Source of the DNA: Candidatus Hydrogenedentota bacterium
GTDB lineage: Bacteria > Hydrogenedentota > Hydrogenedentia > Hydrogenedentales > JAGMZX01
Length of the DNA: 64,000 bases
NCBI GenBank assembly: GCA_029556545.1
Contig: JAKQEQ010000153.1
Location: forward strand, 62,001 to 126,000
Direction: 5' to 3'
Below, piece by piece: positions 7,665 through 17,223 of this stretch (position 1 is its first letter; each line of letters begins with the position of its first letter). Made by a program: the position numbers and the translations under genes. The notes beneath the pieces were generated by a model. The model saw only the letters and a list, made by a program, of their open reading frames with translations. It did not search any database and had not been told where the DNA came from.

Positions 7665-9314
7665 TTACGGCTTCGCGTCCGGTTCCACATGATACACGGC
7701 CACGCCGCCGCGGCGAAAGACCTCGACAAGCCAGGGGTGGTCCGCGGGTTCCGCGCCGTTGTGGACCCACTCGTAGGGACCGAAGACGACGTAGCGCACG
7801 TTGAACCGGCGCGCGAGCCAGCGTTTGTACTCGTCTTCGCCGCGCGCGGCGTAAAAACGGTGGACGAGACCGTTCTTCTCTCCGTAATTCGCGGTGAGCA
7901 TGTCATGACCGGTCACGACCTTGTTGCGGCTGAGGCGCGGGATGAATTGCGAGGTGTCGTGACTCGCGAGGGCGACTTCATTCGGGCGCGTGTGGGCGTC
8001 AAGCCATTCGAGCGCGGCGTGTACGTCTTTGTCGAGGTAATACCGCCACGGCGGGACCGGCCCGTGGAGGTCCTTGAAATCGCGGGCGTACACGTAGCCG
8101 GACGACGGCCCGCAGGCCAGCACCAGCACGAGGGCGGCCCAGGCGCGCCACGGCGGGGCGGTCAGGCGATCGACGACGCGAGGCGCGAGGCGGCGGGTCC
8201 ATTCCAGCAGCGCGGGGCCCGGCCCAAGCAGCAGCAATATCGGCGGCGCGATGGTCAAGGCCCAGAAGCAGAGTTCCTGCCCGGCGATGAAGTATGGATA
8301 CGTGTGTATGAGCAGCATGACGACGCCGATCCACAGGCCGAGCAGGAGCGTCGCGGGCCGCGCGCCGCGCAGCTTCGTAAACCCGGTCAGCAGGAAGTAG
8401 CCGACGACGATCACGAAGGGGATGCCTAGCCAGAGCGCCTGTTCGAGGAAGAACAGGCTTTGCCGCCGCCAGCCGGCCATGCCGAGCACGTTGGCATACG
8501 CGGTGAGCGCCAGGTACGCCGCCGTCGGCAGGAAGACGAGGCCCGCGACGGCGTACGGCGCGAAGCGCCGCCATTGCCACCGGCCCTCGGCCACGTTCAG
8601 CAGCGCGGGGAACAGCGCGTACAGCAAGTAGACCTCCGGCACGAGGTAGGGCCGGATAATCCCGTGGCCCGTGGCGGCGAGGCCGCTGTAGACGAAGTAG
8701 CGGAGTTTGCCCGTGGCCTCGCCGCGCAGCAGGAACGCGACCGTCAACGCGGCGAAGATGCCCGCGCGGACAAAGTGGGGGTTGTTGACGAGGTAGCCGA
8801 AGACGGACACCCCGAGCAGGTCGTGCGGATAGGGCAGGTCCATGCCGGCGGCTTTGCGGGCGATCCACACGGTCCAGCCGAGGCCCGAGCCGAACACGAT
8901 CAGCGCCAGCGCCAGCCGCCGCAGGAACACGCTGTCGAGGCACGCCGCCAACAGGTAATACACCGCGCACGTGAACAGGACCATCGACGCGACGCGCCAG
9001 ATGTGGAACATGGCAATCATCGAGAGGCCGGTCCACCGCACAAGCCGCCCGAACAGGAGCCATTGCAGGCTGAAATACGCCTGCGGCGTCGGCTCGGGCG
9101 TCATGCGGTTGACCATGAAGACCTCGCCCTCGGCGGCCTGCCGCGCGAGCATGAAGTAGCCGTTCGCGCCCGGCGTCCCGCGCCCGACAAAGCCCATGAA
9201 CACTTCATCCGGTCCCGCGCTCAGGTAGCCGTAAACATACGGCAGGCTCCCGATGATGACCACGACCGCTCCCAGGACAAGCGGGAAGACGTATTCGCGG
9301 CGCGCGCACTGCAT
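7665..9314 (-). CDS. Polytopic membrane protein, GT-C glycosyltransferase-like
   Basis: This is a 549-residue integral membrane protein with about ten to twelve hydrophobic segments and a soluble C-terminal region of about 130 residues. The first extracytoplasmic loop (SLPYVYGYLSAGPDEVFMGF) with acidic residues just after helix 1 is reminiscent of GT-C lipid-linked sugar transferases. The tail (LEWLDAHTRPNEVALASHDTSQFIPRLS) resembles the soluble end of such membrane proteins. Its ATG overlaps the stop of the upstream sulfatase gene (TGATG on the minus strand), so the two are translationally coupled and probably act on the same envelope glycan. No family could be named with certainty. Confidence 0.55.
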   Translation of the reverse strand: MQCARREYVFPLVLGAVVVIIGSLPYVYGYLSAGPDEVFMGFVGRGTPGANGYFMLARQAAEGEVFMVNRMTPEPTPQAYFSLQWLLFGRLVRWTGLSMIAMFHIWRVASMVLFTCAVYYLLAACLDSVFLRRLALALIVFGSGLGWTVWIARKAAGMDLPYPHDLLGVSVFGYLVNNPHFVRAGIFAALTVAFLLRGEATGKLRYFVYSGLAATGHGIIRPYLVPEVYLLYALFPALLNVAEGRWQWRRFAPYAVAGLVFLPTAAYLALTAYANVLGMAGWRRQSLFFLEQALWLGIPFVIVVGYFLLTGFTKLRGARPATLLLGLWIGVVMLLIHTYPYFIAGQELCFWALTIAPPILLLLGPGPALLEWTRRLAPRVVDRLTAPPWRAWAALVLVLACGPSSGYVYARDFKDLHGPVPPWRYYLDKDVHAALEWLDAHTRPNEVALASHDTSQFIPRLSRNKVVTGHDMLTANYGEKNGLVHRFYAARGEDEYKRWLARRFNVRYVVFGPYEWVHNGAEPADHPWLVEVFRRGGVAVYHVEPDAKP

Positions 9315-10891
9315 CAGAAGTACCCCAGGTTGCGCAGTTGTTCCTCGAGGGCCGGGTCAAGCGTCGGGGCGCGTTCCGCCGGCCCCGCGCCGTCGGTGTA
9401 GCCGATGGCTTCGAGCTGTTCCCGCAGGTCCGGGGGCAATTGGCCCATTTCCGCGCGGATTTTCTCGCTTTCCAGCGCGGGCGCGGGGCAGCGGTCCCGG
9501 TACTCGTCGAGGATCGTGCGAAACGGCGCGGCCGCCGTCTCCTCGAAGATATCCCGCCGCTGCGCCGGGTCCGCGGTCAAGTCATAGAGTTCCTCGCGGG
9601 CCGGTGCTCCCCAGAGGTCGATCGGGGCCGTCTGACCGTCGATGAGCGCCCGGCGCAGTTCCCGTTGGCGCCTTGCAGCCTCCGAACACTCCGCGGGCGT
9701 CATCCACTTCGGCGCGGCCATGTAAGCCCGCTCGTCCGCGTGGACCATGCGCGCGAGATTGCGCGTCTGGATCAACAGTTCCGCAATGATGGGCCGCGCA
9801 TGCGCTTGGAACGACCACTGTGTCCCGTCGTGACGAAAGAGGGCCGCGCCGTCGAAGCGCGCGGGGTCATAGGGGATACCCGCGAAGGTCAGGAGCGTCG
9901 GCGCGATATTCACAAGCGATATGCGGTCCGGGACGCGCGCGGGCGCGAAAACGCGCGGCGCCCAGACAATCAGCGGGACGTGGAGCGATTCCCAGTAAAG
10001 TTGCCAGGCGTGCTCGACGAACCCGTGTTCGAGAAATTCCTCGCCGTGATCGGCGGTGACGACCACCAAGGTCTTCTCGAGCACGCCCGCCGCGCGCAGC
10101 CCGTCAAAGAGTTTCTTGAGATGCGCATCGACGAACGCGATCTCGGCGTCGTACCGGTCGATCAGGTCCTCGAAGCGCGGGTCGCCCGGCCCGAAACCGT
10201 CGGCGACGAGCGCGGGCAGGTTGGGCCGCACGTCCTCGAACAGGCGCAGGCGCTTGTCCTTGGCGACGGGATAGCGCGCGAACCGCTGGTAATACTCCTC
10301 GGGGGGATCGTAAGGCGCGTGCGGATCGAGGAAATGCAAGTACAGGAACGTCTTCTTGTCGCGATGGTCGCGCGCGAAGCGCAGCGCGCGGTCCACCAGG
10401 CGCGGCGCAAGGCCGCTGTGGCCGTAAGCGGCATAGCAATCGGTCTCGTCGAAGCCGCGAAAGAAACCCGGATAGTTCAACTGCGGCGAATTCGAGAACA
10501 GGCCGGTCGTATAACCGGCGTCGCGGAAGCGTTCGCCCAGCGTCGGCCACTCGGGATTGGGCCGCGCCTGCCAGCCCGCGCCCCACGGGTTCGCCGAGGG
10601 AAACTGCCCCGAGAAGAGCGCGGAAACGGACTCGTTGGTGTAGGACGAGTTCGACTGCGCGCGATCGAAAACGACGCCCTCCGCCGCGATCGTGTCAAGG
10701 AACGGCGACGTGGGCCGCGCGTAGCCGTAACAGCCGAGGTGGTCCGCCCGCAGCGCGTCGATAACGATCACGAGCAGGTTATGCTCGGCGAGGTCCGCCG
10801 GAACGCGGTCTTGGCGGCCGCACCCGGCTATCAACGCGACGCCCGCGAAGATTGCCGACACGCCCAACCGACTGCAATAACCCATAGCCAC
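9314..10891 (-). CDS. Lipoprotein of the sulfatase / alkaline phosphatase superfamily
   Basis: This 525-residue protein is read from a GTG with a GAGGGA site 8 bases upstream. It has a lipoprotein signal with lipobox LIAGC (Cys24), so it is probably membrane-anchored outside the cytoplasm. The PF00884-type fold shows VIVIDALRADHLGCYGYARPT with metal Asp45, the FLYLHFLDPHAPYDPP motif, and TADHGEEFLEHG. The nucleophile position is Thr85 in YTNESVSALFSG rather than Cys or Ser, so classical formylglycine sulfatase activity is doubtful. It shares this Thr with the fusion protein at 3124-6105. It is coupled by a one-base overlap to the membrane protein downstream. Confidence 0.75.
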   Translation of the reverse strand: MAMGYCSRLGVSAIFAGVALIAGCGRQDRVPADLAEHNLLVIVIDALRADHLGCYGYARPTSPFLDTIAAEGVVFDRAQSNSSYTNESVSALFSGQFPSANPWGAGWQARPNPEWPTLGERFRDAGYTTGLFSNSPQLNYPGFFRGFDETDCYAAYGHSGLAPRLVDRALRFARDHRDKKTFLYLHFLDPHAPYDPPEEYYQRFARYPVAKDKRLRLFEDVRPNLPALVADGFGPGDPRFEDLIDRYDAEIAFVDAHLKKLFDGLRAAGVLEKTLVVVTADHGEEFLEHGFVEHAWQLYWESLHVPLIVWAPRVFAPARVPDRISLVNIAPTLLTFAGIPYDPARFDGAALFRHDGTQWSFQAHARPIIAELLIQTRNLARMVHADERAYMAAPKWMTPAECSEAARRQRELRRALIDGQTAPIDLWGAPAREELYDLTADPAQRRDIFEETAAAPFRTILDEYRDRCPAPALESEKIRAEMGQLPPDLREQLEAIGYTDGAGPAERAPTLDPALEEQLRNLGYF

Positions 10892-11150
10892 GGCATCCGT
10901 CCCTCGATGTGTGCCGCCCTATCATAGAGGTTTCTTGGGGGAACGGCCAAACAGGGGACACGACGGGACGATTCGGCCTCGGGGCCGCCCCCGGCGCGCG
11001 CGGCATACCTCACCGCCCGCCGGATATGGACGCCGCACTACCCGGCGGACACGTCCACAGACACGAACCCCCTTGGCCGGTCAGTAGAGTTGGGTCACAC
11101 CCTGCCCCGCCAGGAGAACTGCTCGCGAGCGCGATTGACGATGGCGGTCG

Positions 11151-11291
11151 CTACTTCGCGCCGAGCACCTGGACGACCACCGTCACGACGGTGGCGACCG
11201 CGGACAAGGCCGCGCCGACGATGGTGAGGATTTGCACTGTGCTCAGTTGCGCTTCCGCCGGGCCTTTCGAGATAACGCTGATGTGCTTCAT
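11151..11291 (-). CDS. 46-residue single-span membrane microprotein
   Basis: A short ORF begins MKHISVISKGPAEAQLST and continues into one strongly hydrophobic segment (about residues 20-43, Ile/Val/Ala/Gly-rich, ending QVLGAK). A good ribosome site (GGAAGGTGGAAAAGGGA) precedes the ATG. It lies in an otherwise empty stretch between the sulfatase lipoprotein (start 10891) and pilT (end 11441), on the same strand as both. The bases at 10892-11150 show nothing else I can name. Charge and helix placement suggest an Nout/Cin or peripheral inner-membrane peptide. No family is recognised; coding status rests on the ribosome site and the coherent hydrophobic pattern. Confidence 0.45.
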   Translation of the reverse strand: MKHISVISKGPAEAQLSTVQILTIVGAALSAVATVVTVVVQVLGAK

Positions 11292-11440
11292 AGTCCCTTT
11301 TCCACCTTCCGTAATGACACAGGTTCCACTACCCCGCGAGAATTGCGGACCGGAAAACCCCCGCGCGGCAAGCGTTAGTATACCGGCGCGCGCCCGCGAA
11401 GTAAATACGGCGCGCGCGCCCCGACCGTTGACGCGCGGGC

Positions 11441-12529
11441 CTAGTCGTGAGGCGGCTCGAACTTGATGTTCCCCGCCTGGAACAGCTTGAGCAGGCCGTC
11501 CTTGTCCACCGCCTTGCGAAAGGCCTCATCCGGCTCGACGACGTCCTCCTTCACCAGGCGCATCAGTTCCTCGTTCAGCAAGGTCATGCCCTCCTTGCGC
11601 GAGGTCTGCATGATGCTCATGATCTGCGCGCTCTTCGCCTCGCGGATGAGGGACGACACGGCGGCGTTGACGAACAGTATTTCGAGGGCGGCCACGCGCC
11701 CGCCGCCCTTTTTCTTGAGCAGGTTCTGGGCCACCACGCCCTTCAACGTGCTCGAAAGCATGAGCCGGATTTGCTGCTGCTGGTCCGCCGGGAACTGGTC
11801 GATCAGGCGGTCCACCGTCGAAATCGCCGTGGTCGTGTGCAACGTGCCGAACACCAGGTGCCCCGTTTCCGCCGTCTCGATGGCGATGTGCGTCGTCTCC
11901 AAGTCGCGCATCTCGCCCACCAGCACGATGTCCGGGTCCTCGCGCAAGGCCGCGCGCAAGGCCCGCTTGAAACTCTCCGTGTGCACCCCGACCTCCCGCT
12001 GGTTGATGAGGCACCGTTGGTTCCGGTGCACGAACTCGATCGGGTCCTCGATGGTGAGCACGTGGTCGTTGCGCGTCTTGTTGATGTAATCGAGCATCGC
12101 CGCGAGCGTCGTCGACTTGCCGCTGCCCGTCGGGCCCGTCACCAGCACCAGCCCCTTGTGGAGTTGGCAGAACTTCTTGAGCACTTCCGGCGCGTTCAAC
12201 TGTTCGAGGGTCAGCACCTCCGACGGGATCAGCCGCGCCACGCCGCCGACGCCCTTGTTGTCCCGGAACACGTTCATGCGGTAGCGGCCCACGCCGGACA
12301 GTTCATAGGCGAAGTCCGTATCGCTCGTCTTGCGGAATTCCTCCTTGTTCTTTTCCGGCATGATCTCGAACAGCAACGCCGCTATCTGGTCGTTCGTAAG
12401 CGGTTCCGCCGTCTTGAGCGGCACAATCGCGCCGTCCTTGCGGAACATGGGCCGGCACCCCGTGCACAGGTGCAGGTCCGACGTGTTGTGCTCCACCATC
12501 AACTTGAAATAACGATCAATATCCGCCAT
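11441..12529 (-). CDS. pilT: Type IV pilus retraction ATPase PilT
   Basis: This is a hexameric secretion-type ATPase that depolymerises type IV pili (twitching, DNA uptake). The 362-residue frame carries the PilT N-terminal PAS-like region (SDLHLCTGCRPMFRKDG), Walker A GPTGSGKST, Asp box and Walker B (EDPDIVLVGEMRD), a His box (TGHLVFGTLHTT) and the C-terminal AIRNLIRE-like region seen here as AAVSSLIREAK. The start at 12529 is preferred: a GGGAGG site lies 9 bases upstream, whereas the upstream ATG at 12538 would touch it. The C-terminus is PilT-like rather than PilU-like, but the paralogue cannot be settled. The matching extension ATPase pilB lies far away at 60933-62879. Confidence 0.92.
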   Translation of the reverse strand: MADIDRYFKLMVEHNTSDLHLCTGCRPMFRKDGAIVPLKTAEPLTNDQIAALLFEIMPEKNKEEFRKTSDTDFAYELSGVGRYRMNVFRDNKGVGGVARLIPSEVLTLEQLNAPEVLKKFCQLHKGLVLVTGPTGSGKSTTLAAMLDYINKTRNDHVLTIEDPIEFVHRNQRCLINQREVGVHTESFKRALRAALREDPDIVLVGEMRDLETTHIAIETAETGHLVFGTLHTTTAISTVDRLIDQFPADQQQQIRLMLSSTLKGVVAQNLLKKKGGGRVAALEILFVNAAVSSLIREAKSAQIMSIMQTSRKEGMTLLNEELMRLVKEDVVEPDEAFRKAVDKDGLLKLFQAGNIKFEPPHD

Positions 12530-12623
12530 AAGGCCCATCCTCCCGGATTGGAAACCGATGAAGTGGACAGAGGGTAACACGAGCGCGGCGAAGATACAAG
12601 ACGACGGTTCGGGAATCCGATGG

Positions 12624-13682
12624 TCAGGCGCGCCCGGCGGAAGCGTGGGCCGTAAACGTTTCCAGGAGTGCGATGACATTGTCGAGGGGCGTCTCGGGCA
12701 TGAGGCCGTGGCTCGTGCTCGCGATGTAGCCGCCGTTCCGGCAGGCGAAGAGTCGCAGGAGTCGCTCGGCCTGATTGCGGACCTCGGCGGGCGTGCCGCG
12801 GACGAGGACGCCCTGCACGTCCGCGCCGCCGAAGAAGCACACCTTGCCGCCGAAATCGCGGGCGAGTTCCTCGATATTCATGGCCTGGGGCTGCACGGGA
12901 TTGAGGACGTTCAGGCCCATGTCGATGAGGTCCGGCAGGATCGCCGTGATGTTGCCGCACAGGTGCATCCACACGTGGGCGCCGCCTTCGCGCACGCGCC
13001 GGAACATGCGATCATACGAGGGCCGGTAATAGGCGCGCCAGTCGTCCGGGTCGATGAGCAGCCCGCGCTGGCTCCCCCAGTCGTCGGAGAAGTAGACGCC
13101 GTGCGCGCCGCGCGCCAGCCATGCATCGATTATCGCGAGATTGAAATCGACGATGTGGTCGCGAAGCGCCGCGAACGCTTCCGGATACAGATACGGGTCC
13201 ACCAGCATGTTGTTGAAGCCGCGCAACATCCAAAGCCGCTCGAAAAGGGTGAACCAGACGCTGCCCAGGACGTACCGCTCCCGGCGTTCGGCCAACTGGG
13301 CGTCCGCGCGGTCGAACAGGCCGGGCGCGTGCGGGTCGGGAAAGGCATAATCGTCCAGCAATTCATACCCCGCTTCAAGGGGATGCCATTCCGTCTTTGC
13401 GCCGTGGCCGTCCTCGACCCAGCCCGTTCCCCAGTGGTCGCGCCAACGGGTGACGCCGTCTTCCGTGACGGGCGCCGCCGTGCCGCGGTACTCGGGCGAC
13501 AAGTTCAATAGATCGTCGGGGATACGCCGCAACAATTCGCGGATGCGGTCCGCCTTGGCGGCGTCCTGCTCGTGGAAAACGGAAAGATCGACACCCACCA
13601 GCACGGGCGGATACTCCGGCCCCGTGTGTTCGATGGCGCGCGTGAAATTCTCGACCCCGTTCACCTTGGCGCGTCTCCCCAT
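12624..13682 (-). CDS. Uroporphyrinogen decarboxylase-family (MtaA/CmuA-like) protein
   Basis: This 352-residue TIM-barrel protein belongs to the URO-D superfamily. It is closer to corrinoid-dependent methyltransferases (MtaA/MtbA/CmuA type) and the large uncharacterised group found in uncultivated bacteria than to haem-pathway HemE. Evidence: GVYFSDDWGSQRGLLIDPDDWRAYYRPSY, the metal-ligand motif HLCGNI, and NPVQPQAMNIEEL. These resemble the zinc-binding HxC site of methylcobalamin:CoM methyltransferases; the HemE PGR motif for the substrate carboxylate is not seen at the N-terminus. A GTG at residue 7 with GGGGAG before it is an alternative start. It sits just upstream of pilT and downstream of ahcY on the same strand; substrate unknown. 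Confidence 0.7.
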   Translation of the reverse strand: MGRRAKVNGVENFTRAIEHTGPEYPPVLVGVDLSVFHEQDAAKADRIRELLRRIPDDLLNLSPEYRGTAAPVTEDGVTRWRDHWGTGWVEDGHGAKTEWHPLEAGYELLDDYAFPDPHAPGLFDRADAQLAERRERYVLGSVWFTLFERLWMLRGFNNMLVDPYLYPEAFAALRDHIVDFNLAIIDAWLARGAHGVYFSDDWGSQRGLLIDPDDWRAYYRPSYDRMFRRVREGGAHVWMHLCGNITAILPDLIDMGLNVLNPVQPQAMNIEELARDFGGKVCFFGGADVQGVLVRGTPAEVRNQAERLLRLFACRNGGYIASTSHGLMPETPLDNVIALLETFTAHASAGRA

Positions 13683-13734
13683 GTAAAGCGGGCGCCGCCG
13701 ATGCTCGGCGACGCCCCGCGATTGCGGATTAATC

Positions 13735-15192
13735 TTAGTACCGGTACCAGTGTGGTTTGAAGGGACCGTTAAGCGGCACGCCGAGGTACTTGGCCTGTTT
13801 TTCGCTCAGCGTGTCGAGCGCCGCGTTCAGTTTCGCGAGATGAAGGCGGGCCACTTCCTCATCGAGTTCTTTCGGCAGCGTGTACACCTTGCCCACCTCG
13901 TACTTGGCCGGTTCGGTGAAGAGGGCGATCTGCGCCAAGACCTGGTTCGTGAACGAATTCGACATCACGAACGACGGGTGCCCCGTCGCGCAGCCGAGGT
14001 TCACGAGACGGCCCCGCGCCAGCACGAGAATCGCCTTGCCGTCCGGGAAGATGAACTTGTCCACCTGCGGCTTGATGTTCTCCTCGCGGATATCGCGCTG
14101 CGATTCGAGCCACGCCATATCGATCTCGGCGTCGAAATGGCCGATGTTGCACAGGATCGCCTGGTCCTTCATCAATTGCATGTGTTCGCCGGTCACGACG
14201 TCACAGCAGCCGGTGGCGGTGACGAAGATGTCGCCGATGGGCGCGGCGTCGATCATCTGCATGACCTGATAGCCTTCCATCGCCGCCTGGAGCGCGCAGA
14301 TCGGGTCGATCTCGGTGATAATCACGCGCGCGCCGAGGCCGCGCATGGCCTGGGCGCAGCCTTTCCCCACGTCGCCGTAGCCGGCCACCACGACCACCTT
14401 CCCCGCGACCATGACGTCGGTCGCGCGCTTGATCCCGTCGGCGAGCGATTCGCGGCAGCCGTACAGGTTGTCGAACTTCGATTTCGTGACCGAATCGTTC
14501 ACGTTCATGGCGCGCGTATATAGGCGGCCCTCCGCCATCATCTGGTAGAGCCGATGCACGCCCGTCGTGGTCTCTTCCGATACGCCGACCCACCCCTCGA
14601 CCGTGCGATGCCACCGCTCCGGGTCCTCGCCGTGAATCTTGCGCAGCAGCGTATCGACGATCTCGACTTCCTTGTTGTCGCGGCAGACTGGCGGCAGTTC
14701 GCCCGTCTTGTTGAAGTGTTCCTCGAGTTCGTAGCCGCGGTGGATTAGCAGCGTCGCGTCGCCGCCGTCGTCCACCACCATGCTCGGCGTCTCGCCGCCG
14801 GGGAAACACATGGCCTGATACGTGCACCACCAGTATTCTTCGAGGGTCTCGCCCTTCCACGCGAACACCGGCGTGCCGGCCTGCGCGATAGCCGCCGCCG
14901 CCCAGTCCTGCGTCGAGAAGATGTTGCAACTGGCCCAGCGCACGTCGGCCCCGAGCGCCTCGAGGGTCTCGATGAGCACCGCCGTCTGGATCGTCATGTG
15001 CAGCGAGCCCATGACCCGCGCGCCCGCGAGCGGACGCGACGCGGCGTACTTCGCGCGCACCGCCATGAGGCCCGGCATTTCCTTCTCGGCGATGATGATC
15101 TCCTTGCGGCCCCACTCCGCAAGGCTCAAGTCGGCCACCTTAAACGGCAGGGTGGTATCTATAGCGGGGATTTCTTTCGTCACGACGGCCAT
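13735..15192 (-). CDS. ahcY: S-adenosylhomocysteine hydrolase
   Basis: This NAD-dependent cytoplasmic enzyme converts S-adenosylhomocysteine to adenosine and homocysteine, relieving product inhibition of methyltransferases. The 485-residue frame shows [16 protein letters not shown], the [16 protein letters not shown] segment, the NAD-binding [20 protein letters not shown] and the C-terminal tail FKPHWYRY, whose Lys/Tyr reach into the neighbouring subunit's NAD site. The insertion between about residues 145 and 195 is the usual bacterial long form. The start is well placed for the family. No SAH or SAM riboswitch is evident in the 136 bases upstream. A neighbouring URO-D-type methyltransferase is on the same strand. 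Confidence 0.96.
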   Translation of the reverse strand: MAVVTKEIPAIDTTLPFKVADLSLAEWGRKEIIIAEKEMPGLMAVRAKYAASRPLAGARVMGSLHMTIQTAVLIETLEALGADVRWASCNIFSTQDWAAAAIAQAGTPVFAWKGETLEEYWWCTYQAMCFPGGETPSMVVDDGGDATLLIHRGYELEEHFNKTGELPPVCRDNKEVEIVDTLLRKIHGEDPERWHRTVEGWVGVSEETTTGVHRLYQMMAEGRLYTRAMNVNDSVTKSKFDNLYGCRESLADGIKRATDVMVAGKVVVVAGYGDVGKGCAQAMRGLGARVIITEIDPICALQAAMEGYQVMQMIDAAPIGDIFVTATGCCDVVTGEHMQLMKDQAILCNIGHFDAEIDMAWLESQRDIREENIKPQVDKFIFPDGKAILVLARGRLVNLGCATGHPSFVMSNSFTNQVLAQIALFTEPAKYEVGKVYTLPKELDEEVARLHLAKLNAALDTLSEKQAKYLGVPLNGPFKPHWYRY

Positions 15193-15328
15193 GTCGCCCT
15201 CCTTCGTCCGAGTTGATTGCGGCTTTCATCTCTGAACCGGTAATTATACCGAACAGGGAGAAACCCGTCAATTTTGACCGGAAATCCGGCTATTTCACCG
15301 AGAAAAGCAGCCTTGAGTCGTGCGCCGA

Positions 15329-17173
15329 CTACTCGATGGCGACCGCTTCCCGATAGGCCGCATCGTAGCGCGCGGCGGCCTCGGGGTCGTTGTGCAGCAC
15401 GAGCACCGCGCAGTCGCGCAGCGCGTCGAGCGTGACCCGCGCGTGACCGTCCGCGACCTCGAAGGCGATCGGGCGCACGCCGTCGGGCGCGAGGCGCAGC
15501 GCGGTCGCGGGTTTGATCCACGCCGGCAGCGGCACGGCGATCCGCGCGTCCGTCTTCTCGACAAACGGGTACGCCTCGGGGTGAATCTCGTAATCGAGAT
15601 TCGTCACGCACAGGATCAGGGCGTCCCACGTCACCAGCGGCGCGACATCCGTCTTCTCCGGGGCCTCGATATCGAGGGCAACCGGCTCGGACGCCAGGAA
15701 ATCCTCGCGCGCCATGCGCAGGACGCGCCCCCAGCCTTGCATCGCCTCGACGGCATCGGGGAAGCGCTCGGCAATCTCGCGGTCGTGGTTGAACCACAGG
15801 ATGCCCTTCGCACCGCGGCCGAGATTGAGCACGAGTTGCGCGGCCAGTTCCTCGGGCGTGGGTACGGTGCGCTTCGGGCGCTGCGTCCAGTCGGCGATGC
15901 CCTGCGTCCAAATCCAGATGGGCTTGGGTTCGGCGACGCGTTTCAGGTCGCGCGTGTAATACGCCGTTTCCTCGAGGCGCGTGCCGTATAGGCGCGGCCA
16001 CTTGCTGCTCGACGGCGCGGTGACGGAGTAGTGGTCCTGGCACGCGATGTCCGGGATGGGCGCGTACTCGAAGAACTTGATGTTCCGGCAAAGCGTAATG
16101 AACGTGGGCTTGGTCCGGTCGTACTGCCGCAGCGTGCGGTCGACGAATTCCATGATATTCGGCGGGATCGACCAGTCGGGCTCGTCCTGAAGCATCCAGC
16201 AAACCACGCTGGGATGCCCCGAGAACTCGCGCACCGTATCCACGTTCACGGGGACCCCCGTGTGCACCATCGCGCGGAACCCGTACTTCGGCGCGGCCTC
16301 CGCGAAGAACGGCGCCTCCTTGTTTCCGCCCGCGACCATCGTGTCGATGTGCAGGCGATGGAGCGCGTCGAAGGTCTCGGGGCTGTTCGTCCACGTGCCG
16401 ATGGGGAAGAAGTCCTCGAAGGCGCGGCGGTGCGCGTATACCGCGCGTGAGTCCTCGCCGGTCTTCACGGTCGCCCGCACCACGAATAACGCCGCCGTCT
16501 CGAAGGGCGCGTCGAAGCGCGCGCGGGCGATCGTGTGGCCCGGCCCTTCGAGTCGCTGGGTGGTCCACTCGACAGCGGCGGGCGGCTTATCAACGACTTC
16601 TAAGCTTTCAAACGCTATGGGCGTCTCCCCGGCGTAGCGAATGTGGACCTCGATCGTGTCCAGCCCCGGCAATACGCGGATGCACGCAATCTGAACCGGG
16701 TCTTCACCCAAGATGCCCTTGAAGGCCGCCACGGGCCGCCACGTCCCGTCGATGTAGCTGAAGTCGAACGGTTCGCCCTCGGCGAAACCCGGCGTGATGC
16801 CGTTGATCTCGAGAACCCCGAGCCGCCCCGGCGCGAGGGTGCCGTGCCACGCGCGGTCCCACGCCACGAAATGATTCAATCGCCAATACGATTCGTCGTT
16901 GCCGTTCAGGCGCCAATAACGGAGATCGAGCGGCGCGTCGCTGATGTTCGTGTAATAGACGTAGACCAGTCCGCCGCGATTCGGGTGTTCGCTCTCGAAC
17001 TCCTGGACGTGTTCCGTTTCCCAGCGCGCGGGCCGAAAATGGACATATTCGATGCGCAGTTTGTCCGAGGCGCGCGCCTTCGCGTCACCGCCCACCTGCG
17101 CCGTCTGCGCAAACCCGGGCGGCACCATGCAGGAAACCAGCAGCAACGAGACCATAAACGCTTTTCCCACCAT
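15329..17173 (-). CDS. Secreted glycoside hydrolase-like protein, beta-sandwich plus TIM barrel
   Basis: This 614-residue exported protein has a signal peptide (MVGKAFMVSLLLVSCMVPPGFAQ) and a good AAGGAG ribosome site. Residues about 40-240 are beta-rich and probably form a sandwich domain. Residues 250-520 look like a clan GH-A barrel (FPIGTWTNSPETFDALHRLHIDTM at the first strand, HPSVVCWMLQDEPDW at a likely acid/base Glu or Asp). A small C-terminal beta region follows. The layout recalls GH2-like beta-galactosidase/glucuronidase relatives, but the family cannot be named by eye. It is probably periplasmic or outer-surface and involved in polysaccharide breakdown, like the protein at 6231-7601. 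It lies between addA and ahcY on the same strand. Confidence 0.5.
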   Translation of the reverse strand: MVGKAFMVSLLLVSCMVPPGFAQTAQVGGDAKARASDKLRIEYVHFRPARWETEHVQEFESEHPNRGGLVYVYYTNISDAPLDLRYWRLNGNDESYWRLNHFVAWDRAWHGTLAPGRLGVLEINGITPGFAEGEPFDFSYIDGTWRPVAAFKGILGEDPVQIACIRVLPGLDTIEVHIRYAGETPIAFESLEVVDKPPAAVEWTTQRLEGPGHTIARARFDAPFETAALFVVRATVKTGEDSRAVYAHRRAFEDFFPIGTWTNSPETFDALHRLHIDTMVAGGNKEAPFFAEAAPKYGFRAMVHTGVPVNVDTVREFSGHPSVVCWMLQDEPDWSIPPNIMEFVDRTLRQYDRTKPTFITLCRNIKFFEYAPIPDIACQDHYSVTAPSSSKWPRLYGTRLEETAYYTRDLKRVAEPKPIWIWTQGIADWTQRPKRTVPTPEELAAQLVLNLGRGAKGILWFNHDREIAERFPDAVEAMQGWGRVLRMAREDFLASEPVALDIEAPEKTDVAPLVTWDALILCVTNLDYEIHPEAYPFVEKTDARIAVPLPAWIKPATALRLAPDGVRPIAFEVADGHARVTLDALRDCAVLVLHNDPEAAARYDAAYREAVAIE

Positions 17174-17223
17174 GACGACGACTCCTTAGCTTGCTTATGG
17201 ACAATAGTGACACCGTGCATCGA

